Positions 43,421-52,167 of a stretch of DNA of 64,000 nt are shown here, in pieces; positions within the stretch are counted from its first letter, which is position 1, and every line of letters starts with the position of its first letter. Below the pieces are notes generated by a model that was given only the letters and a program-made list of their open reading frames with translations, was not told where the DNA came from and did not search any database. Source of the DNA: CAYSDH01 sp964429805 (GTDB taxonomy: Bacteria; Bacteroidota; Bacteroidia; Flavobacteriales_D; JABDKJ01); assembly GCA_964429805.1 (NCBI GenBank), contig CAYSDH010000006.1, positions 28,693 to 92,692 on the forward strand. The letters are read 5' to 3'. The position numbers and the translations under genes were made by a program.

Positions 43421-44733
43421 CGCTTCCAGACTGATTTTCGGCCGTTTTGTAAGAGTTTCATTTTTGTCCTCGACTTGTTGAAATAGACTTTAAACCCGAC
43501 CGAGCTATTGACAAATTCATTGAGCGCCAGATTGTCTATGGGGATGAACATCTGTCCTTTCATTTGAACGAAGAGTGCATCGTTTTCCGTGCGCACATCA
43601 ATGTAGTTTTTCGCTTTTTTATTGATGTAACGTCCCTTGAATTTATCTAACTCACCATTCTCATACTCAAAGGCAGGAAATGAAGGAAAGGTGTATTCCT
43701 CATTCAGCACAATACGCATCACCACATTAAAGATTTCATCTATGTCTAGCCGTTCTGCGTTAGAAGCATAGGCAACGGTGAGATTTTCTGAGGGCACATG
43801 TGAGATGATAGCCCGATATCCGTCTATAGCGCCATTATGACCATACGTTTTTCTCCCGACAAAATTTCTATTGATTATTCCCAAGCCCATCTTACCGCGT
43901 GGTTTAATCATCATCTCAAGATGACTGTCATCAATAAGTTTTCCTGAGAAGAGTCCTTCCATAAAGATATTCATCTCCGTGGCTGTGGTGACTATACCGC
44001 CAGCACCAAGCGGAATACTATGATGCGTATTGTCCACAGCCAGCCAATTACCCCAATGCTTAAACGACCTGGCCTCTTGGTTAGCTGGGCTAAGCTCATT
44101 GCCATAGTAGGTGGAGATAAGTCCGAGCGGCTTGCATATACGATCGCTGACTATGCCGGCAAAAAACTTACCGTCTATTATCTCGGCAATCATACTGAGC
44201 AACATATAATTGGTATTGGAGTAATCATACACCGAGTCGGGCTCAAAGTCATAGCCTTTGGCAGCAAAGTGATCAAGTAACTCTACGCGTTGCCACTCAC
44301 GATACATTCCTCTGCCATACTCTTCGTCTTCGGTGATGTTATGAAGTCCGCTGTGATGATTGAGCAGTTGCTTGATTGTTACTTGGTCCCCTTTTGGAAA
44401 TGGCGGGTAAAACTCCGACAGCCGACTGTCTAACGTGAGTTTACCTTCTTGAATCATCTGTAAAATGATGACAGCAGTATAGGTTTTACTTACTGAGCCA
44501 ATTCGGTATTTGGTCCACTTGCCGTTGGCCTGTCGAGTGCCGTTTTCTATGTCAGAAAATCCAGTGCTGTGTTGGTATACTTCTTCTCCATTTTGAAATA
44601 TAGAGAGCGAGCCTGAGCCTTGGTCACTCAGTCTGATGTGCTCAAAAAATGCGTCAAGACGGTTGCTGTCTAACTCCTGTGAGTAGAGAGTTGCAGCGCA
44701 CATGGCGAAGAGTAAAACGACTAGTTGTTTCAA
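43405..44733 (-). CDS. Serine beta-lactamase-like hydrolase
   Basis: A 442-aa exported class C-type serine hydrolase (beta-lactamase/transpeptidase fold). Motifs: SxxK in IGSVSKTYTA (Ser80, Lys83), YxN in YDYSNTNY (Tyr171, Asn173) and the third motif HNG in GHNGAID, replacing KTG. A signal peptide (1-18) exports it. The start is a TTG at 44733 (no ATG fits before the signal peptide). The C-terminal 100 residues form the extra domain of many such esterases (GELDKFKGRYINKKAKNYID). Activity could be esterase, peptidase or lactamase; the sequence does not decide. Confidence 0.85.
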   Translation of the reverse strand: MKQLVVLLFAMCAATLYSQELDSNRLDAFFEHIRLSDQGSGSLSIFQNGEEVYQHSTGFSDIENGTRQANGKWTKYRIGSVSKTYTAVIILQMIQEGKLTLDSRLSEFYPPFPKGDQVTIKQLLNHHSGLHNITEDEEYGRGMYREWQRVELLDHFAAKGYDFEPDSVYDYSNTNYMLLSMIAEIIDGKFFAGIVSDRICKPLGLISTYYGNELSPANQEARSFKHWGNWLAVDNTHHSIPLGAGGIVTTATEMNIFMEGLFSGKLIDDSHLEMMIKPRGKMGLGIINRNFVGRKTYGHNGAIDGYRAIISHVPSENLTVAYASNAERLDIDEIFNVVMRIVLNEEYTFPSFPAFEYENGELDKFKGRYINKKAKNYIDVRTENDALFVQMKGQMFIPIDNLALNEFVNSSVGFKVYFNKSRTKMKLLQNGRKSVWKRQRKI

Positions 44734-44906
44734 GATATGTTTTTAGCGTTAAGTGGACATTTATCAATTCTCCTATTCAATATCTAAATCAAATAGGGGA
44801 GAGGATTAGCTCAAATACTTCAGCTTTCTCATCAGGCTAATAGCCAAAATTGATTTGATTAAATGTAGAAAAGAAAATAGGGAAGGGAGACTGGGTAGAG
44901 ACACTT

Positions 44907-47900
44907 TTACTCCGTGACTTTATCACTTTCGATTTTCCAGAGACTTTCAGTAATACTCCGTTTGTTTTTGAAGTAGTAGGTACCAGATTTAGAGACCACT
45001 TTGCGATACTCTGTGGCTTTATTTCCTACCACAACTATTCTTCTGATGACCATGCTGCTACCTTCTTCATAGGTCTCTTCCGTTACACCAGCGGGGTACT
45101 TGTCAGCCAATTCAGATTTAGTGTAGTCTATTGGGCTCTTTCCAGCAGCAAATGTCTCCACGTTCATCAGGTTTGATTTGTCTGCCTCTCTGTTTTGTTT
45201 AGCGGTTTCAATCAGTGCTTTCTGGTAGTCTCCTTCTCTTTCTTTTTCACGCTCCAGCTCTTCACTTGTCCGCACTAATTGTTCTTTACTTGTGTCGGCA
45301 CGTTCTTCAGCAATATTCGCTTTAGTCTCTTCGATTTCCTCTTGCTTTTCTTTCAAGCGGTCATTTGCATCACTCGTAAACTCGGCATAGGTGTCGCTAA
45401 TATCTTTCTGTCTGTCTTCGGCAGATGATCGGCTTCGTTCTGTGACGCGGGCACCACGAGTAGCAATGTTCTCATTACTCTTCTCATAGTCTGAGACAGC
45501 TTCTACATACTTTTTCTGATATACTTCTTCGCTGTAGTTGTCTCTGAACTGTGACATGTTGTCCGCTTGCTCTTGCTTACTACGCACACTCTCTTGCACA
45601 CGCTCGGCATGGTCTTCGGCATAAGACTGGTCTTGCTGCGTGAGGCCTTCTTTATACCCCTCCATGTTTCGGGCTTTATCTTCCAGTTCTATGCGTGCCT
45701 TTTCTTCAAGGTCTTGACGCATTTTTCTGACATCTTCTATATCGTCTACATTCTCATCAATTCGAGAGCCCTCTGCATCTGAAAGACTGGCTTGTATCTC
45801 TTTCCAACGTTCTTTGTCAGCCGCTACTGCATTCCACTTGTCTTGGAGTGCTTTTCTGCGCGCTTCGGCCATGTCAGCGTCTATGCGGTCTTCTTCACTC
45901 TGGTCAAGGTCATTTCCACGTGCAAAATCGCGCGATTCCTGCTCCTCTCTTTCTCTGGCCAAACGCTCTTGTCTGAGGGCTTCTTCATCTTCCAACTGAG
46001 CAAGTAGTTTTTCTATGCGCTCTAGTCTCGTTGCCGGATATGTCTCTCCAGGCTTAAGGTCTAGTGCTTCTTGATAATTTACCTTGGCAACATTGTAGTC
46101 CTTGTCGGCAAAGAATCCATCAGCCATTCGTATGAAGTTGTCATAGTCTTCATTGAGCTTTGCAAGGCGTGCTTTTTCAGAATCTGCTTGCTCCTGTAAT
46201 TCTTGTTCGGCCGCTCTACGTGCATCTTCTTCTTCCTGCTCTTTGAGTCGGTCCTCTTCTTTAGCTAGCCTATCCTCTTCTTTTTTAAGCGCATCAATGG
46301 CTCTGTCAAGTTTTGACTTCGCTGATTTATCTCCTGGCATGACCAGTAGTGCTTGCTCGTAACTATCAATAGCGGGCTGGAATGTATTTGCTTTAAAGGC
46401 ATTGTCTCCTTGCGTGATGTAGTCGTCAAACTGTCTTTTCTTTTCGCGCTCGTCAGCTAGTGCCGCGTTCTTGGCCTCCTCTTCGGCTTTCTGTTTGTCA
46501 GCAGCCTCCATGTCAGCCAGTTCCTTGGCTCTAGCATCTTGGGCCTTCTTTAACTTGTCTATGGCTTTGGCATTGTCGGCAAAAATTTCAAGCGCACCTT
46601 CAAACTTGACTATTGCTAGTTCATAGTCCTTGTCCGACATTCCGTCATCACCGGCTTTCATAAACTCATCAAACCTTCGCTGATTTTCTTTAGCCAACTC
46701 CTCCGCTTCCATTTCCGCTTCTTTCGCCAGACGGTCAGCTTCTTCTTTCGACTTAAGTTCTTCAATTATTTTACGAGCCTTCTCAATTTGACTTTGCGGA
46801 TAGTCTTCCTTCTTTAAATCGAGGGCAGAGGTATATTGGTCGATACTGGCTTCGTAATCTTCTTTTTCAAAGAGTTTGTCTCCTTCTTTAATCAACTCAT
46901 TGTATCGCTCCTCATTGGCCATCGCTTCTTGAGCGTCAGCCTTAGCCTTTCGAGCATCTTCCAGTTTCTTTTTAGCCGTGCTGTCGTCAGGAAAGACACC
47001 CAGCGCATTTTCATAACTACCAATGGCTGTATCATAGCTCTTCGCCTCCATGCCAGTATCACCAGCGGCCATGAACTTGTCAAAGTCAGCCTGCTTTCTG
47101 GCCATCTCCTCGGCCTTATCGGCTTCTTTCTTTTGCTTGGCTAGTAAGTCTTCACTTTCCTTGAGCCTCTTTTTAGCATACTCATCATCCGCGATGATGT
47201 CTAAGGCTGCACCATACTTCGTGATGGCGTTCTCATAATCTTCTCCAGAAAAATGCCCATCTGCTTCAGCTATCACAGCGTCAAAATTGGCCCGCTTTTC
47301 TTTGTTGGCTTCCCAGTCTGCCAGTTTTTTCTGAGCGTCAGCAAGTTTGTCAGTGGCCTCCTTATTGTCAGAGATAATATTCAGAGCCTCTTTAAACTTG
47401 TCTATTCCACCTTGATACTCTTCCTTACTTACCAGCCCATCACCTTCACTGATTAGTTTGGCAACTTCAGCCTCATTGGCCGCGTTTGCTTTCTCTTTCT
47501 CAAGTGCTTTCTCCGCAGCGGTAATCTGGTCTATAGGGTATTTCTCTCCCTTTTTAATGTCCAGCGCTGAGTTGTAATCATTGATTGCAGACTCCCAGTT
47601 CTTATCTCTAAACGCCCCATCGGCTTTATCAATAAGGTCATTATACTTCTTCTCCGCTTCGGCTGCGGCATTCTGTTCATCAAGTAATTTCTTGGCCTCG
47701 GCTAGACTAGACTTTGCTGTGCCATCATCAGGAATGAGGTCTAGGGCACCTTGGAAGTTAGTTACGGCCCCTTCGTATGACTTCTTGGTCATGTTGTCCT
47801 TCCCTTGCTTCATCAGCTTGTCGAAGTCCTCCTGGAGTTTTTTGGCGGCCTGAGCTTCTTTGTCCTCAGCCTTTTCTTCGTCTTTTTTCTTGTTTTCTAG

Positions 47901-48425
47901 TTCCCGAAGTATTTTATCTACTTCCGCCTGAATTCGATTCGTATAGCCAAAGTCAAATTCTACGTTTCCTCTTTCGGCCATAAACTTGGCCTTTCCAATG
48001 GGTTGTTCGAGAATTGAGAAATCTACACCCTCCATCACTTCAAACAAACTCATGTCTGTATTGTAGGAGAATCCTCCTCTTCGGTCTTCTTCTGGAATGT
48101 TTCGGGTGTCAATCTCCACATTCTTTGACACCATACCGTCTTTTTCATAGACTACTTTATATAAGTGATCTAAAGGCAAGAAGAATTCATACTTACCACT
48201 TGACGAAGAGGTCTGCGTGTCATAAATCTTACCATCTTGGATAACCTTGACGGTTACTCCATCTATTTTCTTTCGGGTAAAGTGGTCTTTGACATTGCCA
48301 TAGATGTAAAAATCCTGGTCTTCCTGCGCCAAAAGCGATGCAGGAATAAACAAGAGGCTGATAATCAGCGTTGTAACTATATGGCGGATGCGTAAGCTCA
48401 AATCAAATCTGTTGGCATTTTGCAT
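44907..48425 (-). CDS. 1172-aa exported protein: CNA-B-like domain, nine spaced TPR units, coiled coil
   Basis: The start at 48425 is chosen since a TAACTTTG box lies 27 bases upstream; the longer frame from 48455 would begin inside the box. After a signal peptide comes a beta-sandwich (carboxypeptidase-regulatory/CNA-B-like, FYIYGNVKDHFTRKKIDGV... to FSYNTDMSLFE). Then come nine TPR-like helix pairs, each about 28 residues (such as FDKLMKQGKDNMTKKSYEGA and YDNFIRMADGFFADKDYNVA), spaced every 70-80 residues by highly charged Lys/Glu helices. A long coiled coil follows and the C-terminal 90 residues (KSPIDYTKSELADKYPAGVT, RRIVVVGNKATEYRKVVSKS) form a small domain. The spacing of single TPRs by coiled-coil arms is unusual. 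Probably an envelope or surface scaffold; function unknown. A short paralogue follows on the same strand upstream. Confidence 0.8.
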   Translation of the reverse strand: MQNANRFDLSLRIRHIVTTLIISLLFIPASLLAQEDQDFYIYGNVKDHFTRKKIDGVTVKVIQDGKIYDTQTSSSSGKYEFFLPLDHLYKVVYEKDGMVSKNVEIDTRNIPEEDRRGGFSYNTDMSLFEVMEGVDFSILEQPIGKAKFMAERGNVEFDFGYTNRIQAEVDKILRELENKKKDEEKAEDKEAQAAKKLQEDFDKLMKQGKDNMTKKSYEGAVTNFQGALDLIPDDGTAKSSLAEAKKLLDEQNAAAEAEKKYNDLIDKADGAFRDKNWESAINDYNSALDIKKGEKYPIDQITAAEKALEKEKANAANEAEVAKLISEGDGLVSKEEYQGGIDKFKEALNIISDNKEATDKLADAQKKLADWEANKEKRANFDAVIAEADGHFSGEDYENAITKYGAALDIIADDEYAKKRLKESEDLLAKQKKEADKAEEMARKQADFDKFMAAGDTGMEAKSYDTAIGSYENALGVFPDDSTAKKKLEDARKAKADAQEAMANEERYNELIKEGDKLFEKEDYEASIDQYTSALDLKKEDYPQSQIEKARKIIEELKSKEEADRLAKEAEMEAEELAKENQRRFDEFMKAGDDGMSDKDYELAIVKFEGALEIFADNAKAIDKLKKAQDARAKELADMEAADKQKAEEEAKNAALADEREKKRQFDDYITQGDNAFKANTFQPAIDSYEQALLVMPGDKSAKSKLDRAIDALKKEEDRLAKEEDRLKEQEEEDARRAAEQELQEQADSEKARLAKLNEDYDNFIRMADGFFADKDYNVAKVNYQEALDLKPGETYPATRLERIEKLLAQLEDEEALRQERLAREREEQESRDFARGNDLDQSEEDRIDADMAEARRKALQDKWNAVAADKERWKEIQASLSDAEGSRIDENVDDIEDVRKMRQDLEEKARIELEDKARNMEGYKEGLTQQDQSYAEDHAERVQESVRSKQEQADNMSQFRDNYSEEVYQKKYVEAVSDYEKSNENIATRGARVTERSRSSAEDRQKDISDTYAEFTSDANDRLKEKQEEIEETKANIAEERADTSKEQLVRTSEELEREKEREGDYQKALIETAKQNREADKSNLMNVETFAAGKSPIDYTKSELADKYPAGVTEETYEEGSSMVIRRIVVVGNKATEYRKVVSKSGTYYFKNKRSITESLWKIESDKVTE

Positions 48426-48452
48426 TGCTAAAGTCTCATGCAATATCAATAC

Positions 48453-48460
48453 CAAAGTTA
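48453..48460 (-). promoter_or_regulatory. Bacteroidota -7 box (TAACTTTG) for the TPR/coiled-coil gene
   Basis: An exact TAnnTTTG on the minus strand, 27 bases before the ATG at 48425. It decides the start, as the longer frame starts inside it. Confidence 0.45.
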
Positions 48461-48539
48461 ACTATTAAATAAGTACGAAAATTGTACTCAAATGTTCCTA
48501 CACTTCCCGCTTAAAAAGGTTCAATGTGCTAAGAGAGGC

Positions 48540-49058
48540 TTATCTACTCTTTTCAGACCGCTTATTTATAGCATTGTCAACCGCATCAGCGTATTTCTGA
48601 GCCATTTCGGCATCAAAAGTTAGTTGGTTTTGCTCAGCATCAAAAGTGGCTATGCTGATTGGTTCTTCACAAATAGCTAAGTCGAGACCTTTTGTCTTTG
48701 GAATCATTGATATATCTACGTCAAACGTAAATCCGCCAAGTTGCTGTTCTTCAGTCATGCCAGAGGTGTCAATCACATAGTGCTTTGGGAAAAAACCATC
48801 TTTCTCAAAGTAAATGTGATACTTAAAACCCAGATCTAGCACGACTTCGTAGCGTCCTTGTCTTCCAGTTCTAAGTGAAGACAGTTTTTCACCGTCCTGT
48901 TTAATTAAGACATTGACTAAAGGCATTTGTGCACCGGTATGATACTCGGTGGTGCTACCATATAAAAAGAGCACATCTTCACTGCTTTGAGCGAAAGTGC
49001 CGAAATGTGCACTGCAAAGCAGGACAAGGGATATACGAATCAGTAGTTTTGACAACAT
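48540..49058 (-). CDS. 172-aa exported paralogue of the TPR protein's N-terminal domain
   Basis: The ATG at 49058 (MLSKLLIRISLVLL, signal peptide) is preferred to 49142, because a TAATTTTG box lies 26 bases upstream. The mature part is the same beta-sandwich as residues 35-175 of the next gene: FLYGSTTEYHTGAQMPLVNV, RQGRYEVVLDLGFKYHIYFE and GGFTFDVDISMIPK match its FYIYGNVKD, SGKYEFFLPL and GGFSYNTDMSLFE. The match extends past the sandwich to an EEPIS/EQPIG region and a short helix. It lacks the TPR and coil parts. The two genes lie in tandem 115 bases apart, so duplication and loss of the repeats, or the opposite, is likely. Confidence 0.75.
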   Translation of the reverse strand: MLSKLLIRISLVLLCSAHFGTFAQSSEDVLFLYGSTTEYHTGAQMPLVNVLIKQDGEKLSSLRTGRQGRYEVVLDLGFKYHIYFEKDGFFPKHYVIDTSGMTEEQQLGGFTFDVDISMIPKTKGLDLAICEEPISIATFDAEQNQLTFDAEMAQKYADAVDNAINKRSEKSR

Positions 49059-49084
49059 AACAACGAAATAATTAATGGTTGGCC

Positions 49085-49092
49085 CAAAATTA
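49085..49092 (-). promoter_or_regulatory. Bacteroidota -7 box (TAATTTTG) for the short paralogue
   Basis: Exact TAnnTTTG on the minus strand, 26 bases before the ATG at 49058. Confidence 0.45.
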
Positions 49093-49100
49093 GAGACAAA

Positions 49101-50213
49101 ATGCTGAGTTTCTGGGAGAAGAAATACACTAGCGAACGTCAAGAACTGCTGATTGTCGGGTCGGGAATTGTCGGCTGTTCTGCGGCTATTTCATTCCTCG
49201 AAAAGCGACCTGGTTCGTCTGTACTACTGGTAGATAGAGGAGTTCTGCCAAACGGAGCAAGCACTAAAAACGCAGGTTTTGCGTGTTTTGGTTCGGTCAC
49301 CGAACTCATGGACGATATGTCAACCATGCCAGAAAGTGAAGTGCTTAATCTCGTCTCTGAGCGATGGAAAGGCCTTCATATTCTCAAATCGAGACTCTCC
49401 GCGACTGACATGAGCTATAATGAATATGGGGGCTATGAAGTATTTCAAGGTGAGACTAGTTTTAAAAAGGCTGCCGAGCAAATAGATAGAGTCAATGATT
49501 TATTGAGGCCATTATTTTCAGAAGATGTCTTTACTATAGATGAGTCGGCAAACGAGCGCTGTGGCTTTCATACTCATGGAGCGATGATATATAATCGCTA
49601 TGAAGGTCAGTTGGACCCTATGAAAATGATGGCTGCGCTCAAGCAAAAAGCCATCAGTCTGGGCGTAAAATTTCTCACCGGAGCCGAAGTAGACCAAGTG
49701 AGCACTGGTGAGGTGCGTCTTGTAAATGGTATGTGCTTAAACGCCTCGCGCGTGCTGGTCGCCACCAATGGTTTTGCATCTTCACTCATAGGTCTTGATG
49801 TCAAGCCTGCCCGTGCGCAAGTGCTTATCACGGAGCCTATCAAAAACTTGCCTTTTAAAGGGGTGTTTCACATGGACAGCGGGTATTATTACTTCAGAAA
49901 CGTAGGAGATAGAGTACTCTTTGGGGGCGGAAGAAATCTTGACTTTGAGGCAGAGTTTACCACAGAGATGTCCTGCTCAGCGCGCATTCAAGAAGAACTT
50001 GACAGAATTTTAAACGAAGTCATTCTGCCCGGCAGAAAAGCGAAAATAGCTCATCGCTGGGCGGGAATAATGGGCTTGGGCGACACCCGAAAGCCTATTG
50101 TCAAAGAGGTGTCAAGAAACCTGTTTTGCGCAGTCAGATTAGGAGGGATGGGCGTGGCCTTAGGCAGTCTTGTAGGAGAGAAAGCCGCTATGCAGATTCA
50201 CGAGTCACTCTGA
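49101..50213 (+). CDS. FAD-dependent amine/amino acid oxidase-like protein (DAO family)
   Basis: A 370-aa protein of the D-amino acid oxidase/glycine oxidase superfamily. The dinucleotide-binding motif is LLIVGSGIVGCSAAI (17-30), followed by VLLVDRGVLPNGASTKNAG with the acidic residue that binds the FAD ribose. The C-terminal GIMGLGDTRKPIVKEV and RLGGMGVALGSLVG are typical. Substrate and product cannot be given; the group includes sarcosine, glycine and D-amino acid oxidases and glycerol-3-phosphate dehydrogenases. Cytoplasmic. It converges with and overlaps the next gene by 9 bases. Confidence 0.88.
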   Translation: MLSFWEKKYTSERQELLIVGSGIVGCSAAISFLEKRPGSSVLLVDRGVLPNGASTKNAGFACFGSVTELMDDMSTMPESEVLNLVSERWKGLHILKSRLSATDMSYNEYGGYEVFQGETSFKKAAEQIDRVNDLLRPLFSEDVFTIDESANERCGFHTHGAMIYNRYEGQLDPMKMMAALKQKAISLGVKFLTGAEVDQVSTGEVRLVNGMCLNASRVLVATNGFASSLIGLDVKPARAQVLITEPIKNLPFKGVFHMDSGYYYFRNVGDRVLFGGGRNLDFEAEFTTEMSCSARIQEELDRILNEVILPGRKAKIAHRWAGIMGLGDTRKPIVKEVSRNLFCAVRLGGMGVALGSLVGEKAAMQIHESL

Positions 50214-50696
50214 GTTATTACAGAGGTCAATGACGGCTTTCATGTCATCATTATCGACCATAAGAGAGAGGTCATAATGAGCGATGTACAGTTGCTTGTC
50301 CTTTAGCTCAAGCACACCTGAGCCTCTGCAGGTTCCCATCCAGGTGTCTAGCAGTTCTTCAAACCAGATGGTCTGCGCATCATCCGAACGATAGAGTACC
50401 CGGTCATGCGCTGTAAATGCCCAAGCCGTATCTTTTTCAAAATGTGGCGCTGCCCATTCTTCAAACACTTCTTTGGTCCAACGCTCAGTCTTATCGGTAC
50501 CAAGATATATGCCGCCTGCTTTGATGCTATTAAAAAATGTCTCTTCATCAGCCACGGCAGCAGCTTGATGCCAAGCATCCATAAAGGCGTGTATCTCTGT
50601 GTCACTAGCTGTATAAGGACTCGAGACAGGCTCAGTCTTCGAATTAGTGGAGCAGGCACAGAGAAAAAGTAAAAGTGAGACTGTGAATAGGCGCAT
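50205..50696 (-). CDS. NTF2/SnoaL-like lipoprotein
   Basis: A 163-aa predicted lipoprotein (start at 50696; lipobox LCACS, Cys about 14-15). The mature domain fits the SnoaL_3/DUF4440 group of the NTF2 fold: HAFMDAWHQAAAVADEETFF, then GTDKTERWTKEVFEEWAAP, WFEELLDTWMGTCRGSGVL and IAHYDLSLMV. These small cone-shaped proteins bind a hydrophobic ligand or act as small enzymes; role unknown. A TACATTTG box lies 12 bases upstream of the start. Confidence 0.82.
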   Translation of the reverse strand: MRLFTVSLLLFLCACSTNSKTEPVSSPYTASDTEIHAFMDAWHQAAAVADEETFFNSIKAGGIYLGTDKTERWTKEVFEEWAAPHFEKDTAWAFTAHDRVLYRSDDAQTIWFEELLDTWMGTCRGSGVLELKDKQLYIAHYDLSLMVDNDDMKAVIDLCNNSE

Positions 50697-50708
50697 CTTG
50701 TTTTTTGT

Positions 50709-50716
50709 CAAATGTA
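50709..50716 (-). promoter_or_regulatory. Bacteroidota -7 box (TACATTTG) for the SnoaL lipoprotein
   Basis: An exact TAnnTTTG on the minus strand, 12 bases before the ATG at 50696; supports the shorter start over 50711, which would fall inside the box. Confidence 0.4.
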
Positions 50717-50752
50717 TCGAATAGGATGTACCTTGCCATGGTTCACTTCACT

Positions 50753-51457
50753 ATGAAAGACATTCACTTTTTCTATTTTCCTGACATTCCTGACCAAGGT
50801 GCTTTTGAGACTGATGGTCCAGAGTTGCATCACATGACAAGGGTGCTGCGGCATAAAGCCGGAGATCAAGTAAATCTATGCGATGGAAAAGGAAAGTACT
50901 TCACTGCCCGATTAGAGGCGGCAACAAAATCGCGCGGCACGTTTGAGATTCTTACGGCAGAAGTTTCTGAATCGACCAGAGTGCCGCTGACAGTGGCTAT
51001 TGCGCCTACTAAGAATATGGTTCGCTTTGAGTGGTTTTTAGAAAAGGCGACAGAAATAGGCATTGGTCATGTTGTACCACTTTTGTGCGATCACTCCGAG
51101 CGAAAAGTGATTAAATTAGAGCGATGTGAAAAAATCATTCTGTCGGCCATGAAGCAGAGTGCACGGGCCTGGAAGCCTCAGTTAAGTGCGCAAGTATCGT
51201 TTTCAGATTATGTCAATAGTGAGTTAGAAAACCCATACATGGCGCATTGCTCAGAAGGGCAGAAGCAAGACATCAAGACACTGGATGGTAGCCAAGCGAG
51301 CACTATTTTAATAGGGCCAGAAGGAGATTTTTCAGAACAAGAAATTAACAAGGTCTTGGCGCTGGGAATTCCTTCATTAACTTTGGGGAAGAGCCGGCTA
51401 AGAACAGAAACAGCAGGCATCATGGCTTGCGCCACTTTAGAATTATCAAGAAGATGA
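50753..51457 (+). CDS. rsmE: 16S rRNA (uracil-1498-N3)-methyltransferase
   Basis: A 234-aa RsmE with a SPOUT-fold C-terminal domain. The ATG at 50753 (MKDIHFFYFPDI) is chosen over upstream starts because it matches the usual N-terminus. Visible family features: LHHMTRVLRHKAGDQV, the IAPTKNMVRFEWFLEKATEI stretch, ILIGPEGDFSEQE and LGKSRLRTETAGI. It uses SAM to methylate U1498 of 16S rRNA. The last four bases form ATGA with the start of the DUF4159 gene. Confidence 0.94.
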   Translation: MKDIHFFYFPDIPDQGAFETDGPELHHMTRVLRHKAGDQVNLCDGKGKYFTARLEAATKSRGTFEILTAEVSESTRVPLTVAIAPTKNMVRFEWFLEKATEIGIGHVVPLLCDHSERKVIKLERCEKIILSAMKQSARAWKPQLSAQVSFSDYVNSELENPYMAHCSEGQKQDIKTLDGSQASTILIGPEGDFSEQEINKVLALGIPSLTLGKSRLRTETAGIMACATLELSRR

Positions 51458-52110
51458 GAACGATATTCACTTTATTAGGTCTGGTTTTGGCACTCAATGT
51501 CGCTGCTCAATCGAGTTACCAAGTGGCCGTCATAAAGTATAAAGGCGGTGGAGACTATTACTCCAACCCAACTTCGATGCCCAACATGGTGCAGTATTGT
51601 AATACTAACCTCAACATGAATATCAATGATGAGGTGCCATTTGTAGAGGTAGGAAGCATCGAGATCTTTGACTATCCATTAGTCCACCTCACTGGACACG
51701 GGAATGTGCTTTTTTCCATGAATGATGCCGATAACCTCAGGGATTACTTGACTGGAGGAGGATTCTTGCACATTGACGATAATTATGGTCTAGATCAATT
51801 CATTCGTCCACAGATGAAAAAGGTCTTTCCTGACTTAGATTTTATTGAGATCTCTTTTGACCACCCTATCTATCATCAGGCTTATGATTTTAATCAAGGT
51901 CTGCCCAAAGTCCATGAGCATGATGGCAACCCGCCACAAGGTTTTGGACTGTTTTATGAAGGGCGTATGGTCTGCTTTTATTCGTACGAAGCTGACTTAG
52001 GCGATGGCTGGGAAGATGCCGAAGTCCATAACGATTCTGACGAGACAAGACTCAAGGCACTCAGAATGGGGGCCAATATCTTTCAGTTTGCACTGATGGG
52101 AGACGATTGA
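51454..52110 (+). CDS. Exported DUF4159 domain protein
   Basis: A 218-aa protein (start at 51454, four-base overlap with rsmE) with a signal peptide (1-19, cleaved near VAAQ) and a DUF4159 domain. Typical pieces are YKGGGDYYSNPTSMPNMVQY, PLVHLTGHGNVLFSMNDADN, GGGFLHIDDNYGLDQFIRP and FDHPIYHQAYDFNQGLPKVH. In Bacteroidota, DUF4159 proteins sit near MoxR/VWA and glutamine amidotransferase-like genes; no such gene adjoins here. Function unknown. Confidence 0.9.
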   Translation: MRTIFTLLGLVLALNVAAQSSYQVAVIKYKGGGDYYSNPTSMPNMVQYCNTNLNMNINDEVPFVEVGSIEIFDYPLVHLTGHGNVLFSMNDADNLRDYLTGGGFLHIDDNYGLDQFIRPQMKKVFPDLDFIEISFDHPIYHQAYDFNQGLPKVHEHDGNPPQGFGLFYEGRMVCFYSYEADLGDGWEDAEVHNDSDETRLKALRMGANIFQFALMGDD

Positions 52111-52120
52111 TAAAGACACT

Positions 52121-52150
52121 AAACAACGCTAAACAACGCTAAACAAACAA
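52121..52150 (+). repeat. Short tandem direct repeat AAACAACGCT
   Basis: The 10-base unit AAACAACGCT occurs twice in tandem (52121-52140) and a third partial copy follows, AAACAAACAA. It lies in the short gap before the subtilase ATG at 52168. Confidence 0.7.
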
Positions 52151-52167
52151 CCATAACACACACACCG

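Noticed and set aside
45567..47983. Numerous plus-strand frames over the TPR/coiled-coil gene
   Set aside because: Shadows of biased Lys/Glu/Ala codons in a highly charged protein; no independent start or domain.
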